Below are positions 53,435-61,506 of a DNA stretch of 64,000 nucleotides, one piece after another. The notes beneath the pieces are model-generated. The model saw only the letters and a program-made list of their open reading frames with translations. It was not told where the DNA came from and searched no databases. The translations under genes were made by a program, and so were the position numbers. How positions within the stretch are numbered: the first letter of the stretch is position 1; each line of letters begins with the position of its first letter. This stretch comes from Pseudomonas sp. R37(2017) (lineage in GTDB: Bacteria > Pseudomonadota > Gammaproteobacteria > Pseudomonadales > Pseudomonadaceae), in assembly GCF_002113375.1 (NCBI RefSeq), contig NZ_NEHO01000003.1, positions 412,572 to 476,571 on the forward strand. Direction: 5' to 3'.

Positions 53435-53549
53435 GTCGGGTTCCAAGTCCTTTAGGTGAACAGCTTCCAGTGATGGCGGATTTGAAGCAATAGCTACACT
53501 GATCACTCGATATCGTTGAGTTGGCAGGGCCCATCAAGGAGGGCGGTGT

Positions 53550-55340
53550 ATGAGCTATTCGGATGTTTCGCCCCCTCTCCCGGAGCCGGGCCGCATAGCC
53601 CGCCGGGATGAACAGACCGGTTGGCGTCGTTGGCTGCCGGGACTGGGCATGTTGCGCGAGTATCAATGGGCGTGGCTGCGTTACGACATCGTGGCCGGCC
53701 TGGTGCTGACCACGATGCTCGTGCCCGTCGGTATCGCCTATGCGGTGGCATCGGGTGTGCCCGGCATTTATGGCCTCTACGCGACGATCGTTCCGCTGCT
53801 GTTCTATGCCTTGTTCGGCCCCAGCCGGATTCTGGTGATGGGGCCGGACTCCTCCCTGGTGGCCGTTATCCTTGCCGTCATCCTGCCACTCTCCGCTGGC
53901 GACCCGCAGCGCGCCGTCGCCCTGGCGGGGATGATGGCGATCGTCTCGGGAGCGGTGTGTATCCTGGCCGGTATCGCGCGCCTGGGGTTTATTACCGAGT
54001 TGCTGTCCAAGCCGATCCGCTACGGCTACATGAACGGCATCGCACTGACCGTATTGATCAGCCAGTTGCCCAAGCTGTTCGGTTTTTCGATTGAGTCCGA
54101 TGGCCCATTGAGAGACCTATGGTCCATCGCCACGGCACTGATGGAGGGCAAAGCCAACTGGACCGCCTTCATGGTGGGTGGGCTCACCCTGGCGGTGATC
54201 CTGCTGCTCAAGCGCAAACCGCAATGGCCGGGGATCCTGATCGCCGTGGCGGGTGCCACGATTGCCGTGGGTGTATTCGACCTTGCAACACGCGCCGATG
54301 TGAAGGTCCTCGGTTCGCTCCCCCAGGGTTTGCCCGGGTTTGCCATCCCCTGGATCACCACTGCCGATATCGTCCCGGTGCTGATCGGTGGTTGCGCCGT
54401 CGCACTTGTTTCGTTCGCCGACACCAGCGTGCTCTCCCGCGTCTATGCGGCGCGGACCCGTACGTACGTCAACCCGAACCAGGAAATGGTCGGCCTCGGT
54501 ATCGCCAATCTGGCGGCCGGGTTTTTCCAGGGCTTCCCGATCAGCAGCAGTTCGTCCCGCACGCCCGTGGCCGAGGCCGCTGGCGCCAAAACCCAGTTGA
54601 CCGGCGTCGTCGGGGCACTGGCTGTGGCTTTGTTGCTGCTGGTGGCACCGGACCTGCTGCAACATTTACCGTCCAGCGCCCTGGCGGCGGTCGTCATCGC
54701 CTCGGCCATCGGCCTGATCGAGATTGCCGACCTGCGCCGGATCCATCGCATTCAACGCTGGGAGTGCTGGCTATCGATTGTCTGCACCGTCGGCGTGGCT
54801 GCGTTCGGCGCGATCGAAGGCATCGGCCTGGCCATCGTGATTGCGATCATCGAATTCCTCTGGGATGCCTGGCGCCCGTACTCCGCGGTGTTGGGCCGCA
54901 CTGATGAGGTCAAGGGTTACCACGACATCAAACGCTACCCCGATGCGCGCCTGCTACCCGGCCTGGTCCTGTTTCGCTGGGATGCGCCCTTGTTTTTTGC
55001 CAATGCCGAGCTGTTCAACGAGCGCGTGCTGGACGCCGTGGCGGCATCGCCCACACCGGTGCGCTGGCTGGTGGTCGCTGCAGAGCCGGTCACCAGCGTC
55101 GACGTGACCTCCGCCGACATGCTGGCCGAACTGGACGACACCCTGCACGCGGCGGGTATCGAACTGTGCATTGCCGAGATGAAGGACCCGGTCAAGGACA
55201 AGCTCAAGCGGTTCGGATTGTTTGCGCGCTTGGGGGAAACGGCGTTTTTTCCGACGATTGGGACGGCTGTGGACAGTTATGTGGCGAACTTTCAGGTGGA
55301 TTTCAACGAGCGGGAAGAGCAAGGGAAAGGATTGTCGTGA
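53550..55340 (+). CDS. SulP family anion transporter with STAS domain
   Basis: A 596-residue SLC26/SulP transporter: about 12-14 membrane segments (residues ~45-435) with the signature YAVASGVPGIYGLYATIVPL and the conserved QGFPISSSSSRTPVAEAAGA, then a cytoplasmic STAS domain (~455-570, including VLFRWDAPLFFANAELFNER). Substrates in the family are sulfate, bicarbonate or dicarboxylates; not decidable here. Its stop is 44 bases before the phosphoesterase-caspase gene with no terminator between them, so co-transcription is likely. Confidence 0.88.
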   Translation: MSYSDVSPPLPEPGRIARRDEQTGWRRWLPGLGMLREYQWAWLRYDIVAGLVLTTMLVPVGIAYAVASGVPGIYGLYATIVPLLFYALFGPSRILVMGPDSSLVAVILAVILPLSAGDPQRAVALAGMMAIVSGAVCILAGIARLGFITELLSKPIRYGYMNGIALTVLISQLPKLFGFSIESDGPLRDLWSIATALMEGKANWTAFMVGGLTLAVILLLKRKPQWPGILIAVAGATIAVGVFDLATRADVKVLGSLPQGLPGFAIPWITTADIVPVLIGGCAVALVSFADTSVLSRVYAARTRTYVNPNQEMVGLGIANLAAGFFQGFPISSSSSRTPVAEAAGAKTQLTGVVGALAVALLLLVAPDLLQHLPSSALAAVVIASAIGLIEIADLRRIHRIQRWECWLSIVCTVGVAAFGAIEGIGLAIVIAIIEFLWDAWRPYSAVLGRTDEVKGYHDIKRYPDARLLPGLVLFRWDAPLFFANAELFNERVLDAVAASPTPVRWLVVAAEPVTSVDVTSADMLAELDDTLHAAGIELCIAEMKDPVKDKLKRFGLFARLGETAFFPTIGTAVDSYVANFQVDFNEREEQGKGLS

Positions 55341-55384
55341 AACCCGCGGGGTCGAAGTAGAGACTTCACATCAAGGAGAGCGCC

Positions 55385-58300
55385 ATGGCGAACAACTGGC
55401 CGGCCGGGATTGAACACGTTGTCGTGCTGATGATGGAAAACCGTTCGTTCGACCATTTGCTGGGGGATTACACCAGCATCAATCCGGCGTGTGACGGTAT
55501 CAACCGCAAGGCGCCCAGCAGCAACCCGCTGAAGCTGGCCAGTGGCAGTTCGATTTTGATCACTCAAACCTTTGAGGACCCGAAGAACTACAGCCTGTGG
55601 GCGCCACCACCTCCTTTGGCTCCCGCACTGCCGGCCAGGGACAGTGAGGGTTTCGACCTGGGCCACGAGTTCGACAACGTAGAGAGGCAACTGGGTGTTT
55701 CCTTCAAGACCAGCCCAGCCATTCCTGCGCTCACGGGTTTCGCCCAGGACGCCTACAACAAGGCCCGCACGGACTTGAAGGTGTACAAGACCTGGTCGCA
55801 ATCCATGGCCCAGCGGGCGATGAACTACATCCCGTTCGGCGCTACGCCAGCGGGTGATACGTTGCCGGCGATCCAGGGACTGGCGCGCAATTTCACCGTA
55901 TGCGATCGCTGGTTTTCCTCGGTGCCAGGCCCAACCTGGCCGAACCGTTTTTTTGCCATGCTCGGCAGCTGCAATGGTCATTTACTGATGCCTTCCACTG
56001 GCACCGTGCTGGCCGGCATCAAAAGCCTGATTGCACAGTTCGGCGGCGAGAGCATTTTTTCGTTGCTGCGCAACAGCGGCCATGACGCACGCATTTACTC
56101 CGACGGCTCCATTCCCCTGGCGGCGCTGGTCAAGGGTGGTTTGCAACACCTGAGCATCGAGGACTTCAAGTCGGACGTCGCGGGTAACAAGCTCCCTGAA
56201 CTGTCCTGGATCGAACCGAGCTATGGCCTGCTCAACGGTAAGCTCGGGCCAAACGTTTCGCATCATCCACCCGAAGACCTGCGCTTTGGCGATCAGTTTG
56301 TCGGTGAGGTGTACAACGCCTTGTCGGCCAATACCGCTGTCTGGAACAAGACCCTGTTCGTGCTGCTGTACGACGAACATGGCGGTTTCCATGACCACGT
56401 GGTGCCGCCGACTTGCGTGGCGACCGGTTCAACTGTCGATGTCGAATGGCAAAATCCCTTCACCCGCCTTGGCGTTCGTGTGCCGGCGATCCTGGCTTCG
56501 CCGTGGCTCAAGCCAGGCTTGATTCCCTGGACGGGCGATGTCCAGGCGCAGCACTACGATCACACCAGCCTGCTGGCCTTTCTTTGCGATCATTTCAAAT
56601 TGCCGCGCAGCGCCCTCGGTCCGCGGGTGATCGCGGCGCAGCACTTTGGCAACGCGCCCATCTGGCGCACTGCACCGAGCGCAACGGCCGCGCCAAAGTT
56701 GGCGGTCAGCGTGGTGCCGAGTCGCGTCGGCTTGCCATTGATCGAATCCGAACTGGCGACCCAAAGTCGGCAAGTGGTGGACAGCGCCACCGGTTACCTC
56801 GACGGCCTCGATCCGGAGCAGATCTGGAAGCGCAGCGCCCAATGGGTCAACGGTTTTCTCGACAACCGCAGCCGTGCCCTGGGCGACCCCGGTGAGGCTG
56901 CGCTCACGCCTGCCGCACCCAGTGCGGACAGCCTGGAGGCGAAACTGCGGCGCCTGCAGGACTTGATGGTCACCGCCCAAGGGCAATCGGTTCCTGCGGT
57001 CACGACGCCGGCCAGCAAAGCCGTGGCAGAGCCGGGATTGGATGACGTGGCAACGCGCCTGCGCATCCTCTGCCTGCCAGGTGTCGGATTCAGCCGGGCA
57101 ATCGACGGGCAGGGGAGCATCGATGGGAACTGGCAGGAGCAATGGCGCACCTTGATCCGCACTCGACTGGCGCAGAACGGTCGTTTCATAGATGACCAGG
57201 ACATCGATTTTCTGCTCTTCGATGACCAGCTGGAAGGTGGGCCGGACTTCGCCCAGATCACCCGAGGCCTGGCGATGTTGAGCGCCGACGCCAGGGGCAA
57301 GGCCGACGAGAATTTCGGCAGTTGGGGCCTGCCGGTCAATCAGATGTTGCGCGTCACGGTGGGCGCCATCGTGCAGTGGATCGAAGACGCCGATTTACGT
57401 AGCCGACTGACCCAGCATCTGTTGGCGAAGATCGAGGCTTTCGACCCACAGATCATCTTCGCCCAAGGGCTGGGCAGTTTGATCGGCTACGACGCCTTGC
57501 GCCGTTCGGTGGCGAAAAAAGGTTCGGCACTCAAGCGCATCGATGGCCGGGTGTTCGTCAGTTTCGGCTCACCGATCGCGTTGCCGTTGGTGATGCGTGA
57601 AGTGTGGGGTGGGCGGGTCCTGCGCCTGAGCGAAAGTGGCCGGGGCATCCGCCGCTGGTTCCACCTCTACAATCCCTGCGACGGTTTGCTCACCCGGCCT
57701 GTCACCTCGCCTGACTCGGCGCGGGTCGACCTGAAAACCGAATTCATTCTGCCGCTGCGCGATGACCTGCTCGACCTCAATCACGCCGCCCAGGCCTACC
57801 TGTCGTCACCCACCAGCCAGACCGGCCTGTGGCCGCAACTGGCCCGGGATGTGGTGGCGGCACGGGCGCTGGAAGTGCCGGCGTTCCTGTCCCGCAGCGG
57901 CCAACGCAAACGCCGCGCCCTGGTGGTCGGCATCAACGATTACCCCGACCCCGGTGCACGCCTCGATGGCTGCATCAACGACACCTATCTGATCAGCCGC
58001 ATGCTCCAGGAAAGCGGCTACGACGCCGGTGACATCCGATTGCTGCACGACGCCCGGGCAACCCGGGCCAACTTCGTCGAGCGCCTCGAATGGCTGGTGG
58101 AAGGCGCCCGCGCCGGGGACGAGCGTGTGCTGTTCTACTCCGGCCACGGTACCCAGTTGCCGGTCTACAGCAGCAGCGGCGAAGCCGACTGCATGGATGA
58201 AACCCTGGTCCTCCATGACTTCGACTGGGACGACGAAAGCACCCACTTCACTGACAAACTGTTCCGCCAGTTCTACAGTCACCTGCCATTCGACCCGGAC

Positions 58301-58888
58301 GGCCACGGCGCCAAACTCACCGTCATGTTCGACTGCTGCTACGCCGGCGGCATGACCCGCGGCAACGGCCGCGTGCGCGGCATCACACCCCCCAGCGACA
58401 TCCGCCACCGCATGCTGCGCTGGGACCCCTATGCCGGCGACTGGGATCGCCGCGTCTATGCCGTCGACAGCGACCGGCGCGACTTCAGCGAACAAGACAA
58501 CAAAACCCGCGACCTCACCCGCACCCGCAGCACCCAAGGCGCCGCCACCGGCCTGCGCCCCGAGAAAAAAGCCCAACTGCTGCGCCAGGGCAAACTCTAC
58601 GGCCATCACGGCCCCTACATGCCCCTGATGCTCTACGCCGCGCGGGAAAACGAAAAGGCCAACGAGTACGAGGTGGGCTCCAACAGCTACGGCGCCTTCA
58701 CCTACGCCCTGGTTGAGCAACTGCGCAAATTGCATCAGGAGGATGCGACGTTGGGGTTTGATCAGTTGATTGAACGGGTGGGCAGTGTGCTGAGCGCGAG
58801 ATCGCTGGGGCAGACGCCGGAGATTGTCGGGCCGAGCGGGGTGAGGGCGGCGGTTTGTCCGTGGCGGATCAGTGGGTTGGGGAGGTGA
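55385..58888 (+). CDS. Phosphoesterase - degenerate alpha/beta hydrolase - caspase-fold fusion
   Basis: A 1167-residue cytoplasmic-looking protein (no signal peptide). Domain 1 (~1-430) is a phospholipase C/acid phosphatase-type phosphoesterase with MENRSFDHLLGDY (Glu18, Asn19), DEHGGFHDH (330-338) and AQHYDHTSLL near 390. Domain 2 (~555-780) looks like an alpha/beta hydrolase (LRILCLPGVGF), but the nucleophile elbow reads AQGLGSLIGYD (693-703) where GHSLGS is expected, so the Ser is replaced by Gly. Domain 3 (~840-1150) is a C14 caspase/metacaspase: RALVVGINDYP, catalytic His921 in YSGHG and Cys985 in DCCYAG. AAGGAGAG precedes the ATG. A protease-controlled lipid-cleaving effector is suggested (inference). 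Confidence 0.85.
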   Translation: MANNWPAGIEHVVVLMMENRSFDHLLGDYTSINPACDGINRKAPSSNPLKLASGSSILITQTFEDPKNYSLWAPPPPLAPALPARDSEGFDLGHEFDNVERQLGVSFKTSPAIPALTGFAQDAYNKARTDLKVYKTWSQSMAQRAMNYIPFGATPAGDTLPAIQGLARNFTVCDRWFSSVPGPTWPNRFFAMLGSCNGHLLMPSTGTVLAGIKSLIAQFGGESIFSLLRNSGHDARIYSDGSIPLAALVKGGLQHLSIEDFKSDVAGNKLPELSWIEPSYGLLNGKLGPNVSHHPPEDLRFGDQFVGEVYNALSANTAVWNKTLFVLLYDEHGGFHDHVVPPTCVATGSTVDVEWQNPFTRLGVRVPAILASPWLKPGLIPWTGDVQAQHYDHTSLLAFLCDHFKLPRSALGPRVIAAQHFGNAPIWRTAPSATAAPKLAVSVVPSRVGLPLIESELATQSRQVVDSATGYLDGLDPEQIWKRSAQWVNGFLDNRSRALGDPGEAALTPAAPSADSLEAKLRRLQDLMVTAQGQSVPAVTTPASKAVAEPGLDDVATRLRILCLPGVGFSRAIDGQGSIDGNWQEQWRTLIRTRLAQNGRFIDDQDIDFLLFDDQLEGGPDFAQITRGLAMLSADARGKADENFGSWGLPVNQMLRVTVGAIVQWIEDADLRSRLTQHLLAKIEAFDPQIIFAQGLGSLIGYDALRRSVAKKGSALKRIDGRVFVSFGSPIALPLVMREVWGGRVLRLSESGRGIRRWFHLYNPCDGLLTRPVTSPDSARVDLKTEFILPLRDDLLDLNHAAQAYLSSPTSQTGLWPQLARDVVAARALEVPAFLSRSGQRKRRALVVGINDYPDPGARLDGCINDTYLISRMLQESGYDAGDIRLLHDARATRANFVERLEWLVEGARAGDERVLFYSGHGTQLPVYSSSGEADCMDETLVLHDFDWDDESTHFTDKLFRQFYSHLPFDPDGHGAKLTVMFDCCYAGGMTRGNGRVRGITPPSDIRHRMLRWDPYAGDWDRRVYAVDSDRRDFSEQDNKTRDLTRTRSTQGAATGLRPEKKAQLLRQGKLYGHHGPYMPLMLYAARENEKANEYEVGSNSYGAFTYALVEQLRKLHQEDATLGFDQLIERVGSVLSARSLGQTPEIVGPSGVRAAVCPWRISGLGR

Positions 58889-58916
58889 GGTTTTGGCTTT
58901 GTTGCAGATAAAGAAA

Positions 58917-58942
58917 AGGGTCGCAGTAAACCCCTGCGACCC
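58917..58942 (-). terminator. Terminator of the aldehyde dehydrogenase gene
   Basis: GGGTCGCAG-taaaccc-CTGCGACCC is a 9-bp stem; read on the minus strand it is followed by TTTTCTTT. It lies 117 bases beyond the sad stop and 29 bases beyond the convergent caspase-fusion stop. Confidence 0.75.
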
Positions 58943-59058
58943 AGATAACAACGACGTTCAAAAACCAGCTACTGCCCCCTTATGGGAGTAGCCAGCTTAC
59001 GATCCATAAGATCAACGCAGCAACCTGCCTTGAGCCAGTTCAGAGCACTAAGTCGCCC

Positions 59059-60450
59059 TTAACGCCGATCCAGCCAAACCGTCTGTGCATTACAGAATTC
59101 GCGCACCCCGAAATGCGAGAGTTCCCGGCCAAAACCACTCTTCTTCACGCCGCCAAAACTGACGCGCGGATCGCTGGCGCTGTAGCCGTTGATGAACACG
59201 CCGCCGGTTTCAAGTTCGTTGGCCATTTGTTGGGCGAGTTCGACCTTGCGCGTGTAGACCGTGGCGGTGAGACCGAACTCGCTGTCATTGGCCAGTTCCA
59301 GCGCATGGGCTGCGTCTCGGGCCGTGATGATTGATGCCACTGGGCCAAACAATTCCTGTTTGAAGGATGTCATCCGGTCGGTCACATTGCCCAGGACCGT
59401 GGGTTCATAGTAGTTGCCGGTGCCTTCAGCCTTTTTTCCGCCCATCAGCAGCGTTGCGCCTTCTTCCAGTGTGTCGCGCACTTGTTGGTCCAGTTCGTCG
59501 CGCAGGTCGAAGCGCGCCATCGGGCCGATGTAAGTGTTGGTGGCGAGTGGGTCACCGACAACCAGTCGTTGGGTGGCCTCGACGAATTTGCGGGTGAATT
59601 CCTCGACAACGCCTTGCTCGACAATCAGGCGTTTGGCGGCGGCGCAGACTTGTCCGGTGTTTTGATAGCGCCCGATCACGGCGGCTTTTACCGCTTCATC
59701 GAGGTCCGCGTCGTCGAGCACGATAAAGGGGTCGGAGCCTCCCAGTTCCAATACACATTTCTTCAGTGCCGCTCCGGCCTGGGCACCAATGGCCATGCCC
59801 GCGCGGACGCTGCCGGTGAGGGTGACGGCCGCGATACGTGGATCGGCGATCGCCCTGGATACGCCCTCCGGCGTGACGTTGATGACCTCGAAAACACCTT
59901 CAGGAAAATCCGCTTGCTTGATGGCGTCCAGCAGCAGGTAGGCGCTGCCCATGACGTTGGGCGCGTGCTTGAGCACGTAGGTATTGCCAGCCAGCAAGGT
60001 GGGGACGGCGCCGCGCAGTACTTGCCAGATGGGGAAGTTCCACGGCATGACGGCGAGAATCGGGCCGAGCGGGCGATATTCAATGCGGGCCTTGCCGCCT
60101 TCAATCAGGGTCGGTTCCGGGCTCAGCATGGCGGGACCGTGTTCGGCGTACCACTCGCAGAGCTGCGCGCACTTTTCAATTTCACCTCGGGCCTGAGTAA
60201 TCGGCTTGCCCATTTCCAGGGTGATCATGTTGGCCATCGCCTCTGCATTGTTGCGCAAGGCGTGGCCAAGGTTGATCAAAAGCTGCGCACGGTGTTCAAC
60301 CGGTTGGCTGCGCCAGGCTCGAAACCCGCTGGCGGCCCGGCTCAGTGAGGCTTGCAACGCTGAATCAGAGTCGAAAGGGTACTGGCCGATCTGTTCGCCC
60401 GTGGCCGGGTTGATCGAAATGGCATGGGTAAGGCTGGAAACGTTGGTCAT
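59059..60450 (-). CDS. sad: NAD(P)-dependent succinate-semialdehyde dehydrogenase (Sad type)
   Basis: A 463-residue aldehyde dehydrogenase. Catalytic Cys269 is in NTGQVCAAAKR and general-base Glu235 in VLELGGSDPF; MPWNFPIWQVLR and SFGGVKKSGFGREL are family segments. The opening SINPATGEQIGQYPFDSD resembles E. coli Sad (YneI). It oxidises succinate semialdehyde to succinate. The ATG at 60450 has AGGA at eight bases. The divergent LysR gene resembles the E. coli regulator PtrR (YneJ) that sits next to sad, supporting this assignment. Confidence 0.85.
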   Translation of the reverse strand: MTNVSSLTHAISINPATGEQIGQYPFDSDSALQASLSRAASGFRAWRSQPVEHRAQLLINLGHALRNNAEAMANMITLEMGKPITQARGEIEKCAQLCEWYAEHGPAMLSPEPTLIEGGKARIEYRPLGPILAVMPWNFPIWQVLRGAVPTLLAGNTYVLKHAPNVMGSAYLLLDAIKQADFPEGVFEVINVTPEGVSRAIADPRIAAVTLTGSVRAGMAIGAQAGAALKKCVLELGGSDPFIVLDDADLDEAVKAAVIGRYQNTGQVCAAAKRLIVEQGVVEEFTRKFVEATQRLVVGDPLATNTYIGPMARFDLRDELDQQVRDTLEEGATLLMGGKKAEGTGNYYEPTVLGNVTDRMTSFKQELFGPVASIITARDAAHALELANDSEFGLTATVYTRKVELAQQMANELETGGVFINGYSASDPRVSFGGVKKSGFGRELSHFGVREFCNAQTVWLDRR

Positions 60451-60550
60451 GGCACCGTCCTGCAAAGAGGGAATGTGCTCAGGTTAGGGTGGTATATGTT
60501 TTATGGAAACTGAATAATACTGAGTATTACATTCACGTTTGGAGAATGAA

Positions 60551-61429
60551 TTGGATCTGGTTCAGCTCGAAATTTTCAAGGCTGTCGCCGAGCACGGCAG
60601 CATCAGCGTGGCCGCCCAGCATATCCACCGGGTGCCTTCGAATCTGACGACCCGAATCAAGCAGCTTGAACTGGACTTGGGCGTGGACCTGTTTATTCGC
60701 GAGAAGAGTCGACTGCGCTTGTCGCCAGCCGGTTGGAGTTTTCTGGATTACGCTCGACGTATTCTCGATCTGGTTCAAGAGGCGCGCGCCACGGTGGCGG
60801 GTGAGGAACCGCAAGGCGCTTTCGCCCTGGGTTCGCTGGAAAGCACTGCGGCGGTACGGATTCCGGAACTGTTGGCCGCCTACAACCAGAAGCACGCCAA
60901 GGTCGAACTGGACCTGTCCACCGGCCCCTCCGGGACCATGATCGACGGGGTGCTGTCGGGGCGCCTGGCTGCGGCTTTTGTCGATGGCCCGGTGTTGCAT
61001 CCGGCGCTGGAGGGCGTGCCGGCATTCGAGGAGGAAATGGTCCTGATCGCACCGCTCAACCATGATCCGATTCATCGGGCCAAGGATGTGAATGGCGAAA
61101 ACATTTATGCGTTCCGCTCCAACTGCTCCTATCGCCATCATTTCGAAAGCTGGTTCGCCAATGGCGCGGCGGTGCCCGGCAAGATTTTCGAAATGGAGTC
61201 CTATCACGGCATGCTGGCCTGCGTCAGTGCCGGGGCCGGCCTGGCATTGATGCCCCGCAGCATGCTCGAAAGCATGCCGGGATGCACGACGGTCAGCGTC
61301 TGGCCATTGTCGGAGTCCTTCCGGTATTTGCGCACCTGGCTGGTGTGGCGCAGGGGGACGGTGTCGCGGAGCCTGACGATGTTTGTGCGCTTGCTTGAGG
61401 AACGTGGTGTCGTGTTGGCCGATAAATAG
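60551..61429 (+). CDS. LysR-family regulator, PtrR-like
   Basis: A 292-residue LysR regulator beginning with a TTG start (60551), chosen because GGAGA lies ten bases upstream and the usual N-terminus (M)[16 protein letters not shown] results; TTG at 60539 is also in frame. The HTH includes [20 protein letters not shown]. The LDLVQLEIF start and position divergent from sad match PtrR (YneJ) of E. coli, which controls sad and putrescine use. Orthology is inferred. Confidence 0.85.
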   Translation: MDLVQLEIFKAVAEHGSISVAAQHIHRVPSNLTTRIKQLELDLGVDLFIREKSRLRLSPAGWSFLDYARRILDLVQEARATVAGEEPQGAFALGSLESTAAVRIPELLAAYNQKHAKVELDLSTGPSGTMIDGVLSGRLAAAFVDGPVLHPALEGVPAFEEEMVLIAPLNHDPIHRAKDVNGENIYAFRSNCSYRHHFESWFANGAAVPGKIFEMESYHGMLACVSAGAGLALMPRSMLESMPGCTTVSVWPLSESFRYLRTWLVWRRGTVSRSLTMFVRLLEERGVVLADK

Positions 61430-61506
61430 TGGAAAGTTAACGGTCTGCGCTGAAAAACCGGATAATGGCGGCCAAATCGTTTAGCTCGTTATTCTGGTAA
61501 TCGCAC

